Below, in pieces: positions 42,180 to 50,774 of a stretch of 64,000 nucleotides of DNA. Below the pieces are notes generated by a model, which did not search any database, was not told where the DNA came from, and worked only from the letters and a program-made list of their open reading frames with translations. Every line of letters starts with the position of its first letter. Position 1 is the stretch's first letter. Source of the stretch: Bradyrhizobium huanghuaihaiense (GTDB lineage Bacteria; Pseudomonadota; Alphaproteobacteria; Rhizobiales; Xanthobacteraceae); assembly GCF_007830635.1 (NCBI RefSeq), contig NZ_VLLA01000016.1, forward strand, positions 62,001 to 126,000. The letters are read 5' to 3'. A program made the position numbers and the translations under genes.

Positions 42180-42207
42180 TTGACATTAATACGTACGTAC
42201 GTATTAT
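42180..42207 (+). promoter_or_regulatory. Predicted promoter of the TetR-dbjA operon
   Basis: TTGACA at 42180-42185 and TATTAT at 42202-42207 with a 16-base spacer. The expected start of transcription, about 7 bases after the -10 box, falls on the TetR ATG at 42214, so the message may be leaderless. Confidence 0.6.
42187..42206. promoter_or_regulatory. 20-bp perfect palindrome, probable TetR operator
   Basis: TAATACGTACGTACGTATTA is a perfect palindrome that fills the space between the -35 and -10 boxes just before the TetR gene. It is an ideal autoregulatory operator that would block RNA polymerase when bound. Confidence 0.8.
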
Positions 42208-42213
42208 AAAGCC

Positions 42214-42804
42214 ATGCCCAAGCCCTCGCTCAAAGACGCCATCCTCGACGCCGGCCTGAAGGTCATGTTCCGCACCGGCTATCACGGCACCAGCGTGCGC
42301 GACGTCACCGCTGCTGCGGGCGCGCCGCAGGGGTCCTTCACCAACCATTTCCGCTCCAAGGAGGCGTTCGCCTCGGAGGTGCTCGACCGCTATTTCGACG
42401 TCACAAGAGGGCTGGTCGCCGAAGCGCTAGAGGACGCCTCGCTGACGCCGCGCGCGCGGCTGCGGCGCTACCTCGACATCATCACCGGCCGTCTGGAGGC
42501 CGATGGCTATGGCCGCGGCTGCCTGATCGGCGATCTCAGCCTGGAGGCATCAGGCAGCAGCGAACTGCTGCGTGTGCGTCTCACAGAAATCTTTGCGGAG
42601 TGGCGTGCGCCCTTCGCCGCCTGCATCGCCGATGCACAGACACGCGGCGAGATCGCATCCGATTTCGAGCCCGAGGAGCTCGCCGACTTCCTGCTCGCGT
42701 CCTGGCAGGGCGCGATCCTGCGCATGAAGGTCGACCGCAATCCCAACGCGCTCGAACGCTTCAAGACCATCGCCTTCAAAACCGTGTTCAAGGAGATGAC
42801 ATGA
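42214..42804 (+). CDS. TetR family repressor upstream of dbjA
   Basis: A 196-residue TetR-type regulator. The helix-turn-helix is at residues 8-52 (ILDAGLKVMFRTGYHGTSVRDVTAAAGAPQGSFTNHFRSKE); the rest is a helical ligand-binding and dimer domain with GRGCLIGDLSLEASG, of the AcuR/NemR-like type. Its stop overlaps the dbjA start by 4 bases (ATGA), so the two are translated together. It probably represses its own operon through the palindrome upstream and is released by a small reactive or halogenated compound. That ligand is not known. Confidence 0.9.
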   Translation: MPKPSLKDAILDAGLKVMFRTGYHGTSVRDVTAAAGAPQGSFTNHFRSKEAFASEVLDRYFDVTRGLVAEALEDASLTPRARLRRYLDIITGRLEADGYGRGCLIGDLSLEASGSSELLRVRLTEIFAEWRAPFAACIADAQTRGEIASDFEPEELADFLLASWQGAILRMKVDRNPNALERFKTIAFKTVFKEMT

Positions 42805-43733
42805 GCAAGGCAGCCGAGATCGAAATCCGAACCGCATCAATCCTGGGAAGCAGCATGGCCTATCGCGAGACGGGCGCGAAGGATGCGCCGATCGCGCTAT
42901 TCCTGCACGGCAATCCGACGTCCTCGCACATCTGGCGCAACATCCTGCCGCTGGTGGCGCCGGTCGCGCATTGTGTCGCGCCCGACCTGATCGGCTTCGG
43001 TCAATCCGGCAAGCCCGACATCGCCTATCGCTTCTTCGATCACGTCCGCTATCTCGATGCGCTGATCGACGGGCTCGGCGTCTCCTCGGCCTATCTCGTC
43101 GCGCAGGACTGGGGCACAGCGCTCGCCTTTCATCTCGCCGCGCGCCGGCCAGACTTCGTGCGCGGCCTTGCTTTCATGGAGTTCATCCGACCGATGCCGA
43201 CCTGGCAGGACTTTCACCACACCGAGGTCGCGGAGGAGCAGGACCACGCCGAGGCGGCGAGGGCCGTATTCCGCAAATTCAGGACGCCGGGCGAGGGCGA
43301 GGCCATGATCCTCGAGGCCAACGCATTCGTTGAACGCGTGCTGCCCGGTGGCATCGTGCGCAAGCTCAGCGACGATGAGATGGGGCCCTATCGCGCGCCA
43401 TTCACGACGCCGGAGAACCGCCGTCCCGTTCTCGCCTTTCCCCGCGAGCTGCCGATCGCAGGCGAGCCTGCCGACGTCTACGCGGCGCTGCAATCCGCGC
43501 ATGCCGCGCTCGCTGCCTCGTCCTATCCAAAACTGCTGTTCTCGGGCACGCCCGGTGCACTCGTCGCTCCGGAATCCGCCGAGCGGTTCGCTCGCTCGCT
43601 GAAGCATTGCGCGCACGTTCATCTCGGAGCCGGGCTGCACTTCCTCCAGGAGGATCACCCCGAGGCGATCGGCCGCTCCGTCACCGGCTGGATCGCCGGG
43701 ATCGAGGCAGTGCGTCCGCAGCTTGCGGCGTGA
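42801..43733 (+). CDS. dbjA: Haloalkane dehalogenase DbjA
   Basis: A 310-residue alpha/beta hydrolase, the same length as DbjA of B. japonicum as I recall it. The catalytic nucleophile D103 and halide-binding W104 are in VAQDWGTA, the acid E127 in AFMEFIRP, the base H280 in GAGLHFLQ, and the second halide ligand N38 in HGNPTSS. The segment HHTEVAEEQDHAEAA characteristic of DbjA is retained. It replaces a halogen by hydroxyl on haloalkanes. The natural substrate in soil is unknown. It is co-transcribed with a TetR repressor. Confidence 0.95.
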   Translation: MSKAAEIEIRTASILGSSMAYRETGAKDAPIALFLHGNPTSSHIWRNILPLVAPVAHCVAPDLIGFGQSGKPDIAYRFFDHVRYLDALIDGLGVSSAYLVAQDWGTALAFHLAARRPDFVRGLAFMEFIRPMPTWQDFHHTEVAEEQDHAEAARAVFRKFRTPGEGEAMILEANAFVERVLPGGIVRKLSDDEMGPYRAPFTTPENRRPVLAFPRELPIAGEPADVYAALQSAHAALAASSYPKLLFSGTPGALVAPESAERFARSLKHCAHVHLGAGLHFLQEDHPEAIGRSVTGWIAGIEAVRPQLAA

Positions 43734-44337
43734 CGGAGACGACCTTCTGAACCTCTCCCGCTTGCCGGAGAGGTCGGCATTCGGCGGCCAGTTGGCCGCC
43801 GTTCTGGAACAAGCCGGGGTCTCTCCTCTTGGGGATTCTCGATTTCGGAGACACCCCAACCCTCTCCCGCAAGCGGGAGAGTGAGTGCACCTCCGCCGTG
43901 GCGTGGGCTAATTTCCGGAATCGGAATGCTGCGCTGCAGTGCACCAGCAAGCCCCGTGCACAACGCGGCCCTTCGCCCCTCTTTCAACAGGCCGGCGCGG
44001 CCCATAGGTTGATTTCGGCTTAAGGCGTGAAGGAACATTGTGCGGCCGAAATCATCAAAACTTCATGGCGACTGCGCAGGATTGCCACGGAGATTCGCGT
44101 CAAGCCTTGCCGCCGAAAGCGCCAAACCGTGCACCGGGAGCTCGCAACCTGCCTAAAACATTGAATGCACGTGTTTTTGTTCGAATTGCCGAATTCCACT
44201 CCGCGCCGAAACGCGCTAGTGGAGAGGCGGGGGGCATGCGCGATGCCGGAGCCGGCGGTGAGGGGCCGTCGAGCGCCTGTGCGTCGTTCGCCCATTCGCC
44301 GGCCGTCCTGGCCGCTGAAGTGTTGTTCGAGGTCTAG
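43734..44337. other. 600-base intergenic region, repeat stems in first part
   Basis: From 43752 to about 43885 there are ctctcccgc-type stems: CTCTCCCGCTTGCCGGAGAG, an inner GGCGGCCAG/CTGGCCGCC dyad and CTCTCCCGCAAGCGGGAGAG. From there to 44337 I see no gene, no clear promoter and no other repeat; the region must hold the promoter of the UPF0104 gene. Confidence 0.55.
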
Positions 44338-45393
44338 ATGCTGGAAGCCATACGCAGGGCGATGACGTTTCTGCGCCAGAAGCAAATCCTGCATAAGCTT
44401 GGCGTTGTGATCAGCGTCGCGGTCATCGGCATCGCTTGCTATGTGCTCTACCACATGCTGCGCGGCATCGATGTCAACGAGGTCCTCGAAGCGATCAAGA
44501 GCACCGAGCCGAGCCAGATTGCGATGGCCGCGCTGTTCGTCGCTGCCGGCTATTTCACCCTGACCTTCTACGACCTGTTCGCCACGCGCGCGATCGGTCA
44601 CGCCCACGTGCCCTACCGCATCAACGCGCTTGCCGCCTTCACCAGCTATTCGATCGGCCACAATGTCGGCGCCAGCGTCTTCACCGGCGGCGCGGTGCGG
44701 TATCGCATCTATTCGGCCTACGGGCTGAACGCGATCGATGTCGCCAAGATCTGCTTCCTCGCCGGCCTGACCTTCTGGCTCGGCAATGCCGCCGTGCTCG
44801 GCCTCGGCATCTCCTACCATCCGGAGGCGGCCGCCTCGATCGACCAGCTTCCGCCCTGGCTGAACCGGACGCTGGCGCTGATGATCATCATGGCGCTGGT
44901 CGCCTATGTGGTCTGGGTCTGGACCCAGCCGCGCGTGGTCGGCCGCGGGCCCTGGACCGTGGTGCTGCCGGGCGGACCGCTGACGCTGCTCCAGATCGCG
45001 ATCGGCATCATCGACCTCGGCTTCTGCGCGCTGGCGATGTACGTGCTGGTGCCGGACGAGCCCAATCTCGGCTTCGTCGTGGTCGCGGTGATCTTCGTCT
45101 CGGCCACCCTGCTCGGCTTTGCCAGCCACTCGCCCGGCGGCCTCGGCGTGTTCGACGCCGCCATGCTGGTCGGCCTCTGGCAGATGGACCGGGAAGAGCT
45201 CCTCGGCGGCATGCTCCTGTTCCGCGTGCTCTATTATCTGTCCCCCTTCGTCATATCTGTAATCTTGCTGACGTTTCGCGAAGTTATAATCGGTGCCCGA
45301 TCGAAGCGCTTGCAACAGGCGGCGCTCAAGCTCGACCCCGGCCCGGCGCCTGAAGCCGCCTATGTGAGAGAGCGCCGCGACGGCGGCGTCTGA
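44338..45393 (+). CDS. UPF0104/lysylphosphatidylglycerol-synthase-like membrane protein
   Basis: A 351-residue integral membrane protein with about eight segments. Family signatures are SYSIGHNVGASVFTGGAVRYRIY near residue 105 and SHSPGGLGVFDAAML near residue 265, as in the membrane half of MprF. It lacks the aminoacyltransferase domain, so it is more likely a lipid or glycan flippase-type protein. It precedes phoR by 75 bases. Confidence 0.85.
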   Translation: MLEAIRRAMTFLRQKQILHKLGVVISVAVIGIACYVLYHMLRGIDVNEVLEAIKSTEPSQIAMAALFVAAGYFTLTFYDLFATRAIGHAHVPYRINALAAFTSYSIGHNVGASVFTGGAVRYRIYSAYGLNAIDVAKICFLAGLTFWLGNAAVLGLGISYHPEAAASIDQLPPWLNRTLALMIIMALVAYVVWVWTQPRVVGRGPWTVVLPGGPLTLLQIAIGIIDLGFCALAMYVLVPDEPNLGFVVVAVIFVSATLLGFASHSPGGLGVFDAAMLVGLWQMDREELLGGMLLFRVLYYLSPFVISVILLTFREVIIGARSKRLQQAALKLDPGPAPEAAYVRERRDGGV

Positions 45394-45403
45394 CCGGCGC
45401 CAA

Positions 45404-45445
45404 GCCTTTAAGATAAGGCCCTTAAGACAAGGCCGTTAGGACACG
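45404..45445. repeat. 14-bp tandem repeat (three units) before phoR
   Basis: GCCTTTAAGATAAG, GCCCTTAAGACAAG and GCCGTTAGGACACG follow each other directly with a 14-bp period. They fill most of the gap before the phoR ribosome binding site. They may be a slipped duplication or a regulator array. Confidence 0.7.
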
Positions 45446-45467
45446 TCCTCCAGGAGAAGCCCGCCCG

Positions 45468-46766
45468 ATGGCGATTGACGCCCCTTCTTCTCCCGCTGCC
45501 CAGCCCTGGTCCGACCGGCTGCGGCACTCGACCATCATCCTGATCGCCGCAGCGCTGGCGCTGTCGGTGGTGGTCTCGCTCGGGGAATTGTCGGCGCTGC
45601 ACGCCATTGCCGTGTTCCTCTGCATCGCCGCCGCGGCGCTGATCCCTTGGCGACTGCACGATCCCGCCGCCTCGCGCGACGATGTCAGGCGCATCAACCC
45701 GGTCGAGAGCGCCGCGGTGGCCGCGGTCGTCGCCGGCATGCCGGATCCGGCCGTGCTGCTCGACCGCGCCGGCCGCGTCATCCATCTTAATGCCGCAGCC
45801 GCCCAGCTCGCGCCGGCGCTGCGGCGGAACGAGCTTGCCCAGTTCGCGCTGCGCTCGCCGGAGATCATCACGGCGCTGCGCGAGTCGATCGCGACCACGG
45901 AGCCGCGGCGCGCGACCTATCTCGACCACGTCCCGGTCGATCGCTGGATGGAGCTGATCATCACGCCGGTGCCGGTGCCGACCTCGTTCGGCGGCGCCGA
46001 CAAATGCATGCTGATGACGTTCCACGACCAGACGCCGCTGCGCCGGGTCGAGGAGATGCGCGCCGACTTCGTCGCCAATGCCAGCCACGAGCTGCGTACG
46101 CCGCTCGCCGCGCTGTCGGGCTTCATCGACACGCTGCAGGGCCAGGCCAAGGACGATCCCAAGGCGCGGGAACGCTTCCTCGGCATCATGCACAACCAGG
46201 CCACCCGCATGGCGCGCCTGATCGACGATCTGCTCTCGCTGTCGCGGGTCGAGCTGTCGGCCCATGTCCGGCCCGATACCCTGGTCGACCTGCTGCCGAT
46301 CATCCGCCAGGTCGCCGACGGGCTGGAGCCGCTGGCGCGCGAACGTCAGGTCGAGGTCGAGATCCATCTGCCGGAGCCGCCGGTGATGATCGCGGGTGAC
46401 CGCGAGGAGCTGCTCCGCCTGTTCGAGAACCTGATCGAAAATGCGCTCAAATACGGCGCCTCGGGCGGACGCGTCATCGTGTCGCTCACCCCCAGCGCAG
46501 CTGCTGATGGAACTCAGGAAATCCGGGTCATGGTCCGCGATTTCGGCCCCGGCATCGCGCCCGAGCACCTGCCGCGGCTGACCGAGCGGTTCTACCGGGT
46601 CGACGTCGGCGACAGCCGTTCGCAGGGCGGCACCGGGCTCGGATTATCGCTGGTGAAACATATTCTTAACCGTCATCGCGGCCGGCTTTTGATCGAAAGC
46701 GTGCCCCGGCAGGGGGCTACCTTTACCGCCTGTTTTCCCCAGGCGAAGCCGCCGGTTCAGATCTGA
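45468..46766 (+). CDS. phoR: Phosphate sensor histidine kinase PhoR
   Basis: A 432-residue inner-membrane kinase. Two membrane helices lie at residues 20-40 and 45-62, a PAS domain at 85-190, the dimerisation/phosphoacceptor helix with FVANASHELRTPLAAL places the phosphorylated histidine at H207, and the ATPase domain holds NLIENALKYG (N box) and GTGLGLSLVKHIL (G2 box). It phosphorylates PhoB when phosphate is low and interacts with PhoU and the Pst importer encoded next. Confidence 0.93.
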   Translation: MAIDAPSSPAAQPWSDRLRHSTIILIAAALALSVVVSLGELSALHAIAVFLCIAAAALIPWRLHDPAASRDDVRRINPVESAAVAAVVAGMPDPAVLLDRAGRVIHLNAAAAQLAPALRRNELAQFALRSPEIITALRESIATTEPRRATYLDHVPVDRWMELIITPVPVPTSFGGADKCMLMTFHDQTPLRRVEEMRADFVANASHELRTPLAALSGFIDTLQGQAKDDPKARERFLGIMHNQATRMARLIDDLLSLSRVELSAHVRPDTLVDLLPIIRQVADGLEPLARERQVEVEIHLPEPPVMIAGDREELLRLFENLIENALKYGASGGRVIVSLTPSAAADGTQEIRVMVRDFGPGIAPEHLPRLTERFYRVDVGDSRSQGGTGLGLSLVKHILNRHRGRLLIESVPRQGATFTACFPQAKPPVQI

Positions 46767-46770
46767 AACT

Positions 46771-46790
46771 CAAGCGATTTCAATCGCTTG
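46771..46790. terminator. Hairpin between phoR and pstS
   Basis: CAAGCGATTTCAATCGCTTG: perfect 9-bp arms right after the phoR stop. No T-run follows, so it may only be a partial terminator or a message-processing stem. Confidence 0.5.
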
Positions 46791-46793
46791 GTG

Positions 46794-46811
46794 GTGTCAT
46801 CCGACTGTCAC
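46794..46811 (+). promoter_or_regulatory. Pho box upstream of pstS
   Basis: GTGTCAT, CCGA, CTGTCAC: two 7-bp repeats spaced 11 bp apart, matching the PhoB consensus CTGTCAT-N4-CTGTCAT at nearly all positions. It lies about 100 bases before pstS and should drive the pst-phoU-phoB genes under phosphate limitation. Confidence 0.88.
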
Positions 46812-46911
46812 GAAACCTTCGTAAAAGCACAGCCGACCGCTCCTAAAGGGGCGGGCGCGGGGAGCGCGATCGGGCGCGGATGGCGCTTCGCTCCCCTGTA
46901 TGGAGACCAGC

Positions 46912-47925
46912 ATGAATTTCATCAAAACGATCGTCGCTGCCGGCTTGGTCGCCGCAACGACGACGGCGGCCTTTGCTGCCGATATCACGGGTGCCGGTGC
47001 GACCTTCCCGTTCCCGATCTATTCCAAGTGGGCTGACGCCTACAAGAAGGAGACCGGCAACGGTCTGAACTACCAGTCGATCGGCTCGGGCGGCGGCATC
47101 AAGCAGATCCAGGCCAAGACCGTGACCTTCGGCGCCAGCGATGCGCCCCTCAAGGCCGAGCAGCTCGAGAAGGACGGTCTCGTCCAGTGGCCGATGGTGA
47201 TGGGCGCCATCGTTCCCGTCGTCAACATCGAGGGCGTGAAGCCCGGCGAGATGGTGTTCGACGGCGAGACGCTGGCCAGCATCTATCTCGGCAAGATCAC
47301 CAAGTGGGACGACGCCGCGATCAAGAAGCTCAATCCGAACGTGAAGCTGCCGTCGGAAGCCATCACCGTGGTTCGCCGCTCGGACGGTTCGGGCACCACC
47401 TTCAACTTCACCAACTACCTCGCCAAGGCCAGCGCGGACTGGAAGAGCAAGGTCGGCGAGGGCACCGCGGTCGAGTGGCCGGTCGGCGTCGGCGCCAAGG
47501 GCAACGAAGGCGTGTCGGGCAACATCAGCCAGACCAAGAACTCGATCGGCTACGTCGAGTACGCCTATGCCAAGCAGAACAAGCTGACCTACACGGGTCT
47601 CGTCAACAAGGCCGGCAAGCCGGTGCAGCCGACCGTCGAGGCCTTCCAGGCGGCCGCCTCCAACGCCGACTGGGCCAAGGCGCCCGGCTACTACGTCATC
47701 CTGACCGACCAGCCCGGCGACAAGTCCTGGCCGATCACCGCGGCGACCTTCATCCTCATGCACAAGGAAGCCACCGACAAGGCGGCCTCGCAGGAAGCCA
47801 TCAAGTTCTTCCGCTGGGCCTTCAAGAACGGCGGCAAGGCGGCTGAGGAGCTCGACTACATCCCGATGCCCGAAGGCGTCGTGACCCTGATCGAGAAGAC
47901 CTGGGCTGCCGAGATCAAGAGCTAA
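46912..47925 (+). CDS. pstS: Phosphate-binding protein PstS
   Basis: A 337-residue periplasmic phosphate receptor. A signal peptide (MNFIKTIVAAGLVAATTTAAFAA) precedes DITGAGATFPFPIYSKW, and the phosphate-contact motifs SIGSGGGIKQI, GASDAPL and RRSDGSGTTFNFTNYL are intact. GGAG precedes the ATG at 46912. It is the first gene behind the Pho box, and a palindromic repeat separates it from pstC. Confidence 0.95.
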   Translation: MNFIKTIVAAGLVAATTTAAFAADITGAGATFPFPIYSKWADAYKKETGNGLNYQSIGSGGGIKQIQAKTVTFGASDAPLKAEQLEKDGLVQWPMVMGAIVPVVNIEGVKPGEMVFDGETLASIYLGKITKWDDAAIKKLNPNVKLPSEAITVVRRSDGSGTTFNFTNYLAKASADWKSKVGEGTAVEWPVGVGAKGNEGVSGNISQTKNSIGYVEYAYAKQNKLTYTGLVNKAGKPVQPTVEAFQAAASNADWAKAPGYYVILTDQPGDKSWPITAATFILMHKEATDKAASQEAIKFFRWAFKNGGKAAEELDYIPMPEGVVTLIEKTWAAEIKS

Positions 47926-47937
47926 GTAGAGCTCTCG

Positions 47938-48053
47938 TGTCCCGGACGCGGAGCGGCATGAAATGCCGCTCCGCAGAGCCGGGACCCACAAGCACTAGGC
48001 CCCGGATCAGCGGCGCACCGCTTCGCGCTGCACCGCATCCGGGGCACGGGACC
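47938..48053. repeat. cccggacgcg-type repeat between pstS and pstC
   Basis: GTGTCCCGGACGCGGAGCGG ... GCAGAGCCGGGACCCA ... CCCCGGATCAGC ... GCATCCGGGGCACGGGA. The same family as at 16373 and 36351. It lies inside the pst operon. Confidence 0.8.
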
Positions 48054-48099
48054 GCCACCAACAACAAGCGTATAGAAATAACGGGTACAGGGGATCGGC

Positions 48100-49098
48100 G
48101 TGGCTGAGATGGCTGTCGAGAGCAACGTAATTGATGCTGCCGGACCGTATGATCGCGCCAAGGCCTTGAGCGCGTTCAAGCTCGGCGATCTCACTTTCTA
48201 CTGGATCACGCGGCTGTCCGCGATTTCGGTGCTGCTCATTCTCGGCGGCATCATCATCTCGCTGATCGTCGGCGCCTTCCCGGCGATGAAGGAGTACGGC
48301 ATCTCCTTCCTGTGGACGCAACGCTGGGCGCCGTCGGCCGATCCGCCCGTGCTCGGTGCCCTCGGGCCGATGTACGGCACGCTCGTCACCTCCTTCATCG
48401 CGATGCTGATCGCCATCCCGGTTGGTCTGGGCATTGCGATCTTCCTCACCGAGCTGTGCCCGCAATGGCTGCGCCGCCCGATCGGCATGGCGGTCGAGCT
48501 GCTCGCCGGCATCCCCTCGATCATCTACGGCATGTGGGGCTTCTTCGTGCTGGGCCCGTTCCTGGCCAACACGTTCCAGCCCTTCATGATCAAGATCTTT
48601 GACGGCGTTCCTGTGCTCGGAGCGATCTTCGCTGGTCCCCCGTCCTATCTCAGCCTGTTCAATGCGGCGCTGATCCTCGCCATCATGGTGCTGCCCTTCA
48701 TCACCTCGATCTCGGTCGACGTGTTCAAGACCGTGCCGCCGGTGCTGAAGGAAGCCGCCTACGGCGTCGGCTGCACCACCTGGGAAGTCGTCCGCAGTGT
48801 GGTGATCCCCTACACCCGCGTCGGCATCATCGGCGGCGTCATGCTGGCGCTGGGCCGCGCGCTCGGCGAGACCATGGCGGTGACCTTCATCATCGGCAAC
48901 TCGTTCCGGATATCGTCCTCGATCTTCGCGCCCGGCACGACGATCTCGGCGGCGATCGCATCCGAGTTCGCCGAGAGCGACGGCCTGCACCAGTCCGGCC
49001 TGATCCTGCTCGGCCTCTTGCTGTTCGTGCTGACGTTCTTCGTGCTCGCGGCCGCGCGGCTGATGCTGCTGCGTCTGGAAAAGAAGGCGGGGAAGTGA
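48100..49098 (+). CDS. pstC: Phosphate ABC transporter permease PstC
   Basis: A 332-residue permease with six main membrane segments. The EAA loop is LKEAAYGVGCTTWEVVRSVVIPYTRVGI and the region GIPSIIYGMWGFF is diagnostic of PstC. The GTG start at 48100 has AGGGGA nearby; an ATG at 48109 is an alternative. It forms the phosphate channel with PstA. Confidence 0.93.
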   Translation: MAEMAVESNVIDAAGPYDRAKALSAFKLGDLTFYWITRLSAISVLLILGGIIISLIVGAFPAMKEYGISFLWTQRWAPSADPPVLGALGPMYGTLVTSFIAMLIAIPVGLGIAIFLTELCPQWLRRPIGMAVELLAGIPSIIYGMWGFFVLGPFLANTFQPFMIKIFDGVPVLGAIFAGPPSYLSLFNAALILAIMVLPFITSISVDVFKTVPPVLKEAAYGVGCTTWEVVRSVVIPYTRVGIIGGVMLALGRALGETMAVTFIIGNSFRISSSIFAPGTTISAAIASEFAESDGLHQSGLILLGLLLFVLTFFVLAAARLMLLRLEKKAGK

Positions 49099-49099
49099 C

Positions 49100-49945
49100 A
49101 TGAACCCGATCTACGTACGCCGCCGCCGCAAGGACATCATCGTCCGCGGGCTCTGCATCGGTGCCGCCGCTTTCGGCGTCACCTGGCTCGCGCTGATCCT
49201 GATGACCCTGCTTTACAACGGGCTGGCAGGCCTGAACCTCGAGATATTCGTCGCGGACACGCCGCCTCCGGGCTCGACCGAAGGCGGTCTGCGCAATGCG
49301 ATCGTCGGTTCGATCATCATGACCGTGATCGGCGTCGGCATCGGCGCGCCGCTCGGCCTGTTCGCCGGCACCTATCTCGCCGAATACGGCCGCAACGACC
49401 GCCTGACCTCGGTGATCCGCTTCATCAACGACATCCTGCTCTCGGCGCCCTCGATCATCATCGGCCTGTTCATCTACGGTGCGGTGGTGGTGCCGATGCG
49501 CGGATTCTCGGCGATTGCGGGCGCGCTCGCGCTCGCCGTCATCGTCATCCCGGTGGTGTTGCGCACGACCGAGGACATGCTGCTGCTGGTGCCGAACGCG
49601 CTGCGCGAGGCGGCCTCCGCGCTTGGCCTGCCGCGCTCGCTGGTGATCAAGCGTATCGCTTATCGTGCGGCCCGCTCGGGTCTCATCACCGGCGTGCTGC
49701 TCGCCACCGCCCGCGTCGCCGGCGAGACCGCGCCGCTGCTCTTCACCGCGCTGTCGAACCAGTTCTTCAGCCTCGGCCTGAACAAGACGATGGCGAACCT
49801 GCCGGTCACCATCAACAACTTCGTGCAGAGCCCCTACGCCTATTGGAAGCAGCTCGCCTGGAGCGGCGCGCTGCTGATCACGATCACCGTGCTTGCCCTG
49901 AACATTGGCGCGCGCATCCTCGGCGCCGAGAGGACTGCAAAATGA
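49100..49945 (+). CDS. pstA: Phosphate ABC transporter permease PstA
   Basis: A 281-residue permease. It shows SAPSIIIGLFIYG, the EAA loop LREAASALGLPRSLVIKRIAYRAARSGLITG, and GETAPLLFTAL. It starts one base after the pstC stop and overlaps pstB by 4 bases (ATGA), so translation is coupled. Confidence 0.93.
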   Translation: MNPIYVRRRRKDIIVRGLCIGAAAFGVTWLALILMTLLYNGLAGLNLEIFVADTPPPGSTEGGLRNAIVGSIIMTVIGVGIGAPLGLFAGTYLAEYGRNDRLTSVIRFINDILLSAPSIIIGLFIYGAVVVPMRGFSAIAGALALAVIVIPVVLRTTEDMLLLVPNALREAASALGLPRSLVIKRIAYRAARSGLITGVLLATARVAGETAPLLFTALSNQFFSLGLNKTMANLPVTINNFVQSPYAYWKQLAWSGALLITITVLALNIGARILGAERTAK

Positions 49946-50763
49946 CCGATCTTTCCGTATCCGTGAGTTCCAACGCCCATCTGGCCTCACAGCAGCCGCT
50001 GCCGGAAGCGCCCGCCAAGGTGACGGTGCGCAACCTCAACTTCTATTACGGCGAGCACCACGCGCTGAAGAACATCAACCTGACGCTCGGCGCCAACCGC
50101 GTCACGGCGTTCATCGGCCCGTCGGGCTGCGGCAAGTCGACCCTGCTGCGCATCTTTAACCGGATGTACGACCTCTATCCGGGCCAGCGCGTCACCGGTC
50201 AGCTGATGCTCGACCAGACCAACATCCTCGACCCCAAGCTGGACCTGAACCTGCTGCGCGCCCGCGTCGGCATGGTGTTCCAGAAGCCGACGCCGTTCCC
50301 GATGACGATCTACGAGAACATCGCCTTCGGCATCCGCCTCTACGAGAAGATCTCGAAGTCCGAGATGGACGACCGGGTCGAGAAGGCGCTGCGCGGCGGC
50401 GCGCTGTGGAACGAGGTCAAGGACAAGCTCAACGCCTCGGGCCTGTCGCTCTCCGGCGGCCAGCAGCAGCGCCTCTGCATCGCCCGCACCGTCGCGGTGC
50501 GACCTGAGGTGATCTTGTTCGACGAGCCCTGCTCGGCCCTCGATCCGATCTCGACCGCCAAGGTCGAGGAGCTGATCCAGGAACTGTCCGAGAACTACAC
50601 GATCGCGATCGTCACCCACAACATGCAGCAGGCGGCGCGCGTCTCCGACAAGACCGCCTTCATGTATCTCGGCGAGCTGATCGAGTTCGACGACACCAGC
50701 AAGATCTTCACGTCGCCGAGCGACCGGCGCACGCAGGATTACATCACCGGCCGGTTCGGCTGA
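49942..50763 (+). CDS. pstB: Phosphate ABC transporter ATPase PstB
   Basis: A 273-residue ATPase. Walker A is GPSGCGKST, the Q-loop is in VFQKPTPFP (PstB-specific), the signature is LSGGQQQRLCIARTV, Walker B is VILFDEPCSALDP and the switch is VTHNMQQAARV. It powers the PstSCA importer. Confidence 0.95.
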   Translation: MTDLSVSVSSNAHLASQQPLPEAPAKVTVRNLNFYYGEHHALKNINLTLGANRVTAFIGPSGCGKSTLLRIFNRMYDLYPGQRVTGQLMLDQTNILDPKLDLNLLRARVGMVFQKPTPFPMTIYENIAFGIRLYEKISKSEMDDRVEKALRGGALWNEVKDKLNASGLSLSGGQQQRLCIARTVAVRPEVILFDEPCSALDPISTAKVEELIQELSENYTIAIVTHNMQQAARVSDKTAFMYLGELIEFDDTSKIFTSPSDRRTQDYITGRFG

Positions 50764-50774
50764 GGAGACGCGAC

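Noticed and set aside
43886..44337. Possible small genes in the long gap before the UPF0104 gene
   Set aside because: Frames lack ribosome binding sites and show random composition.
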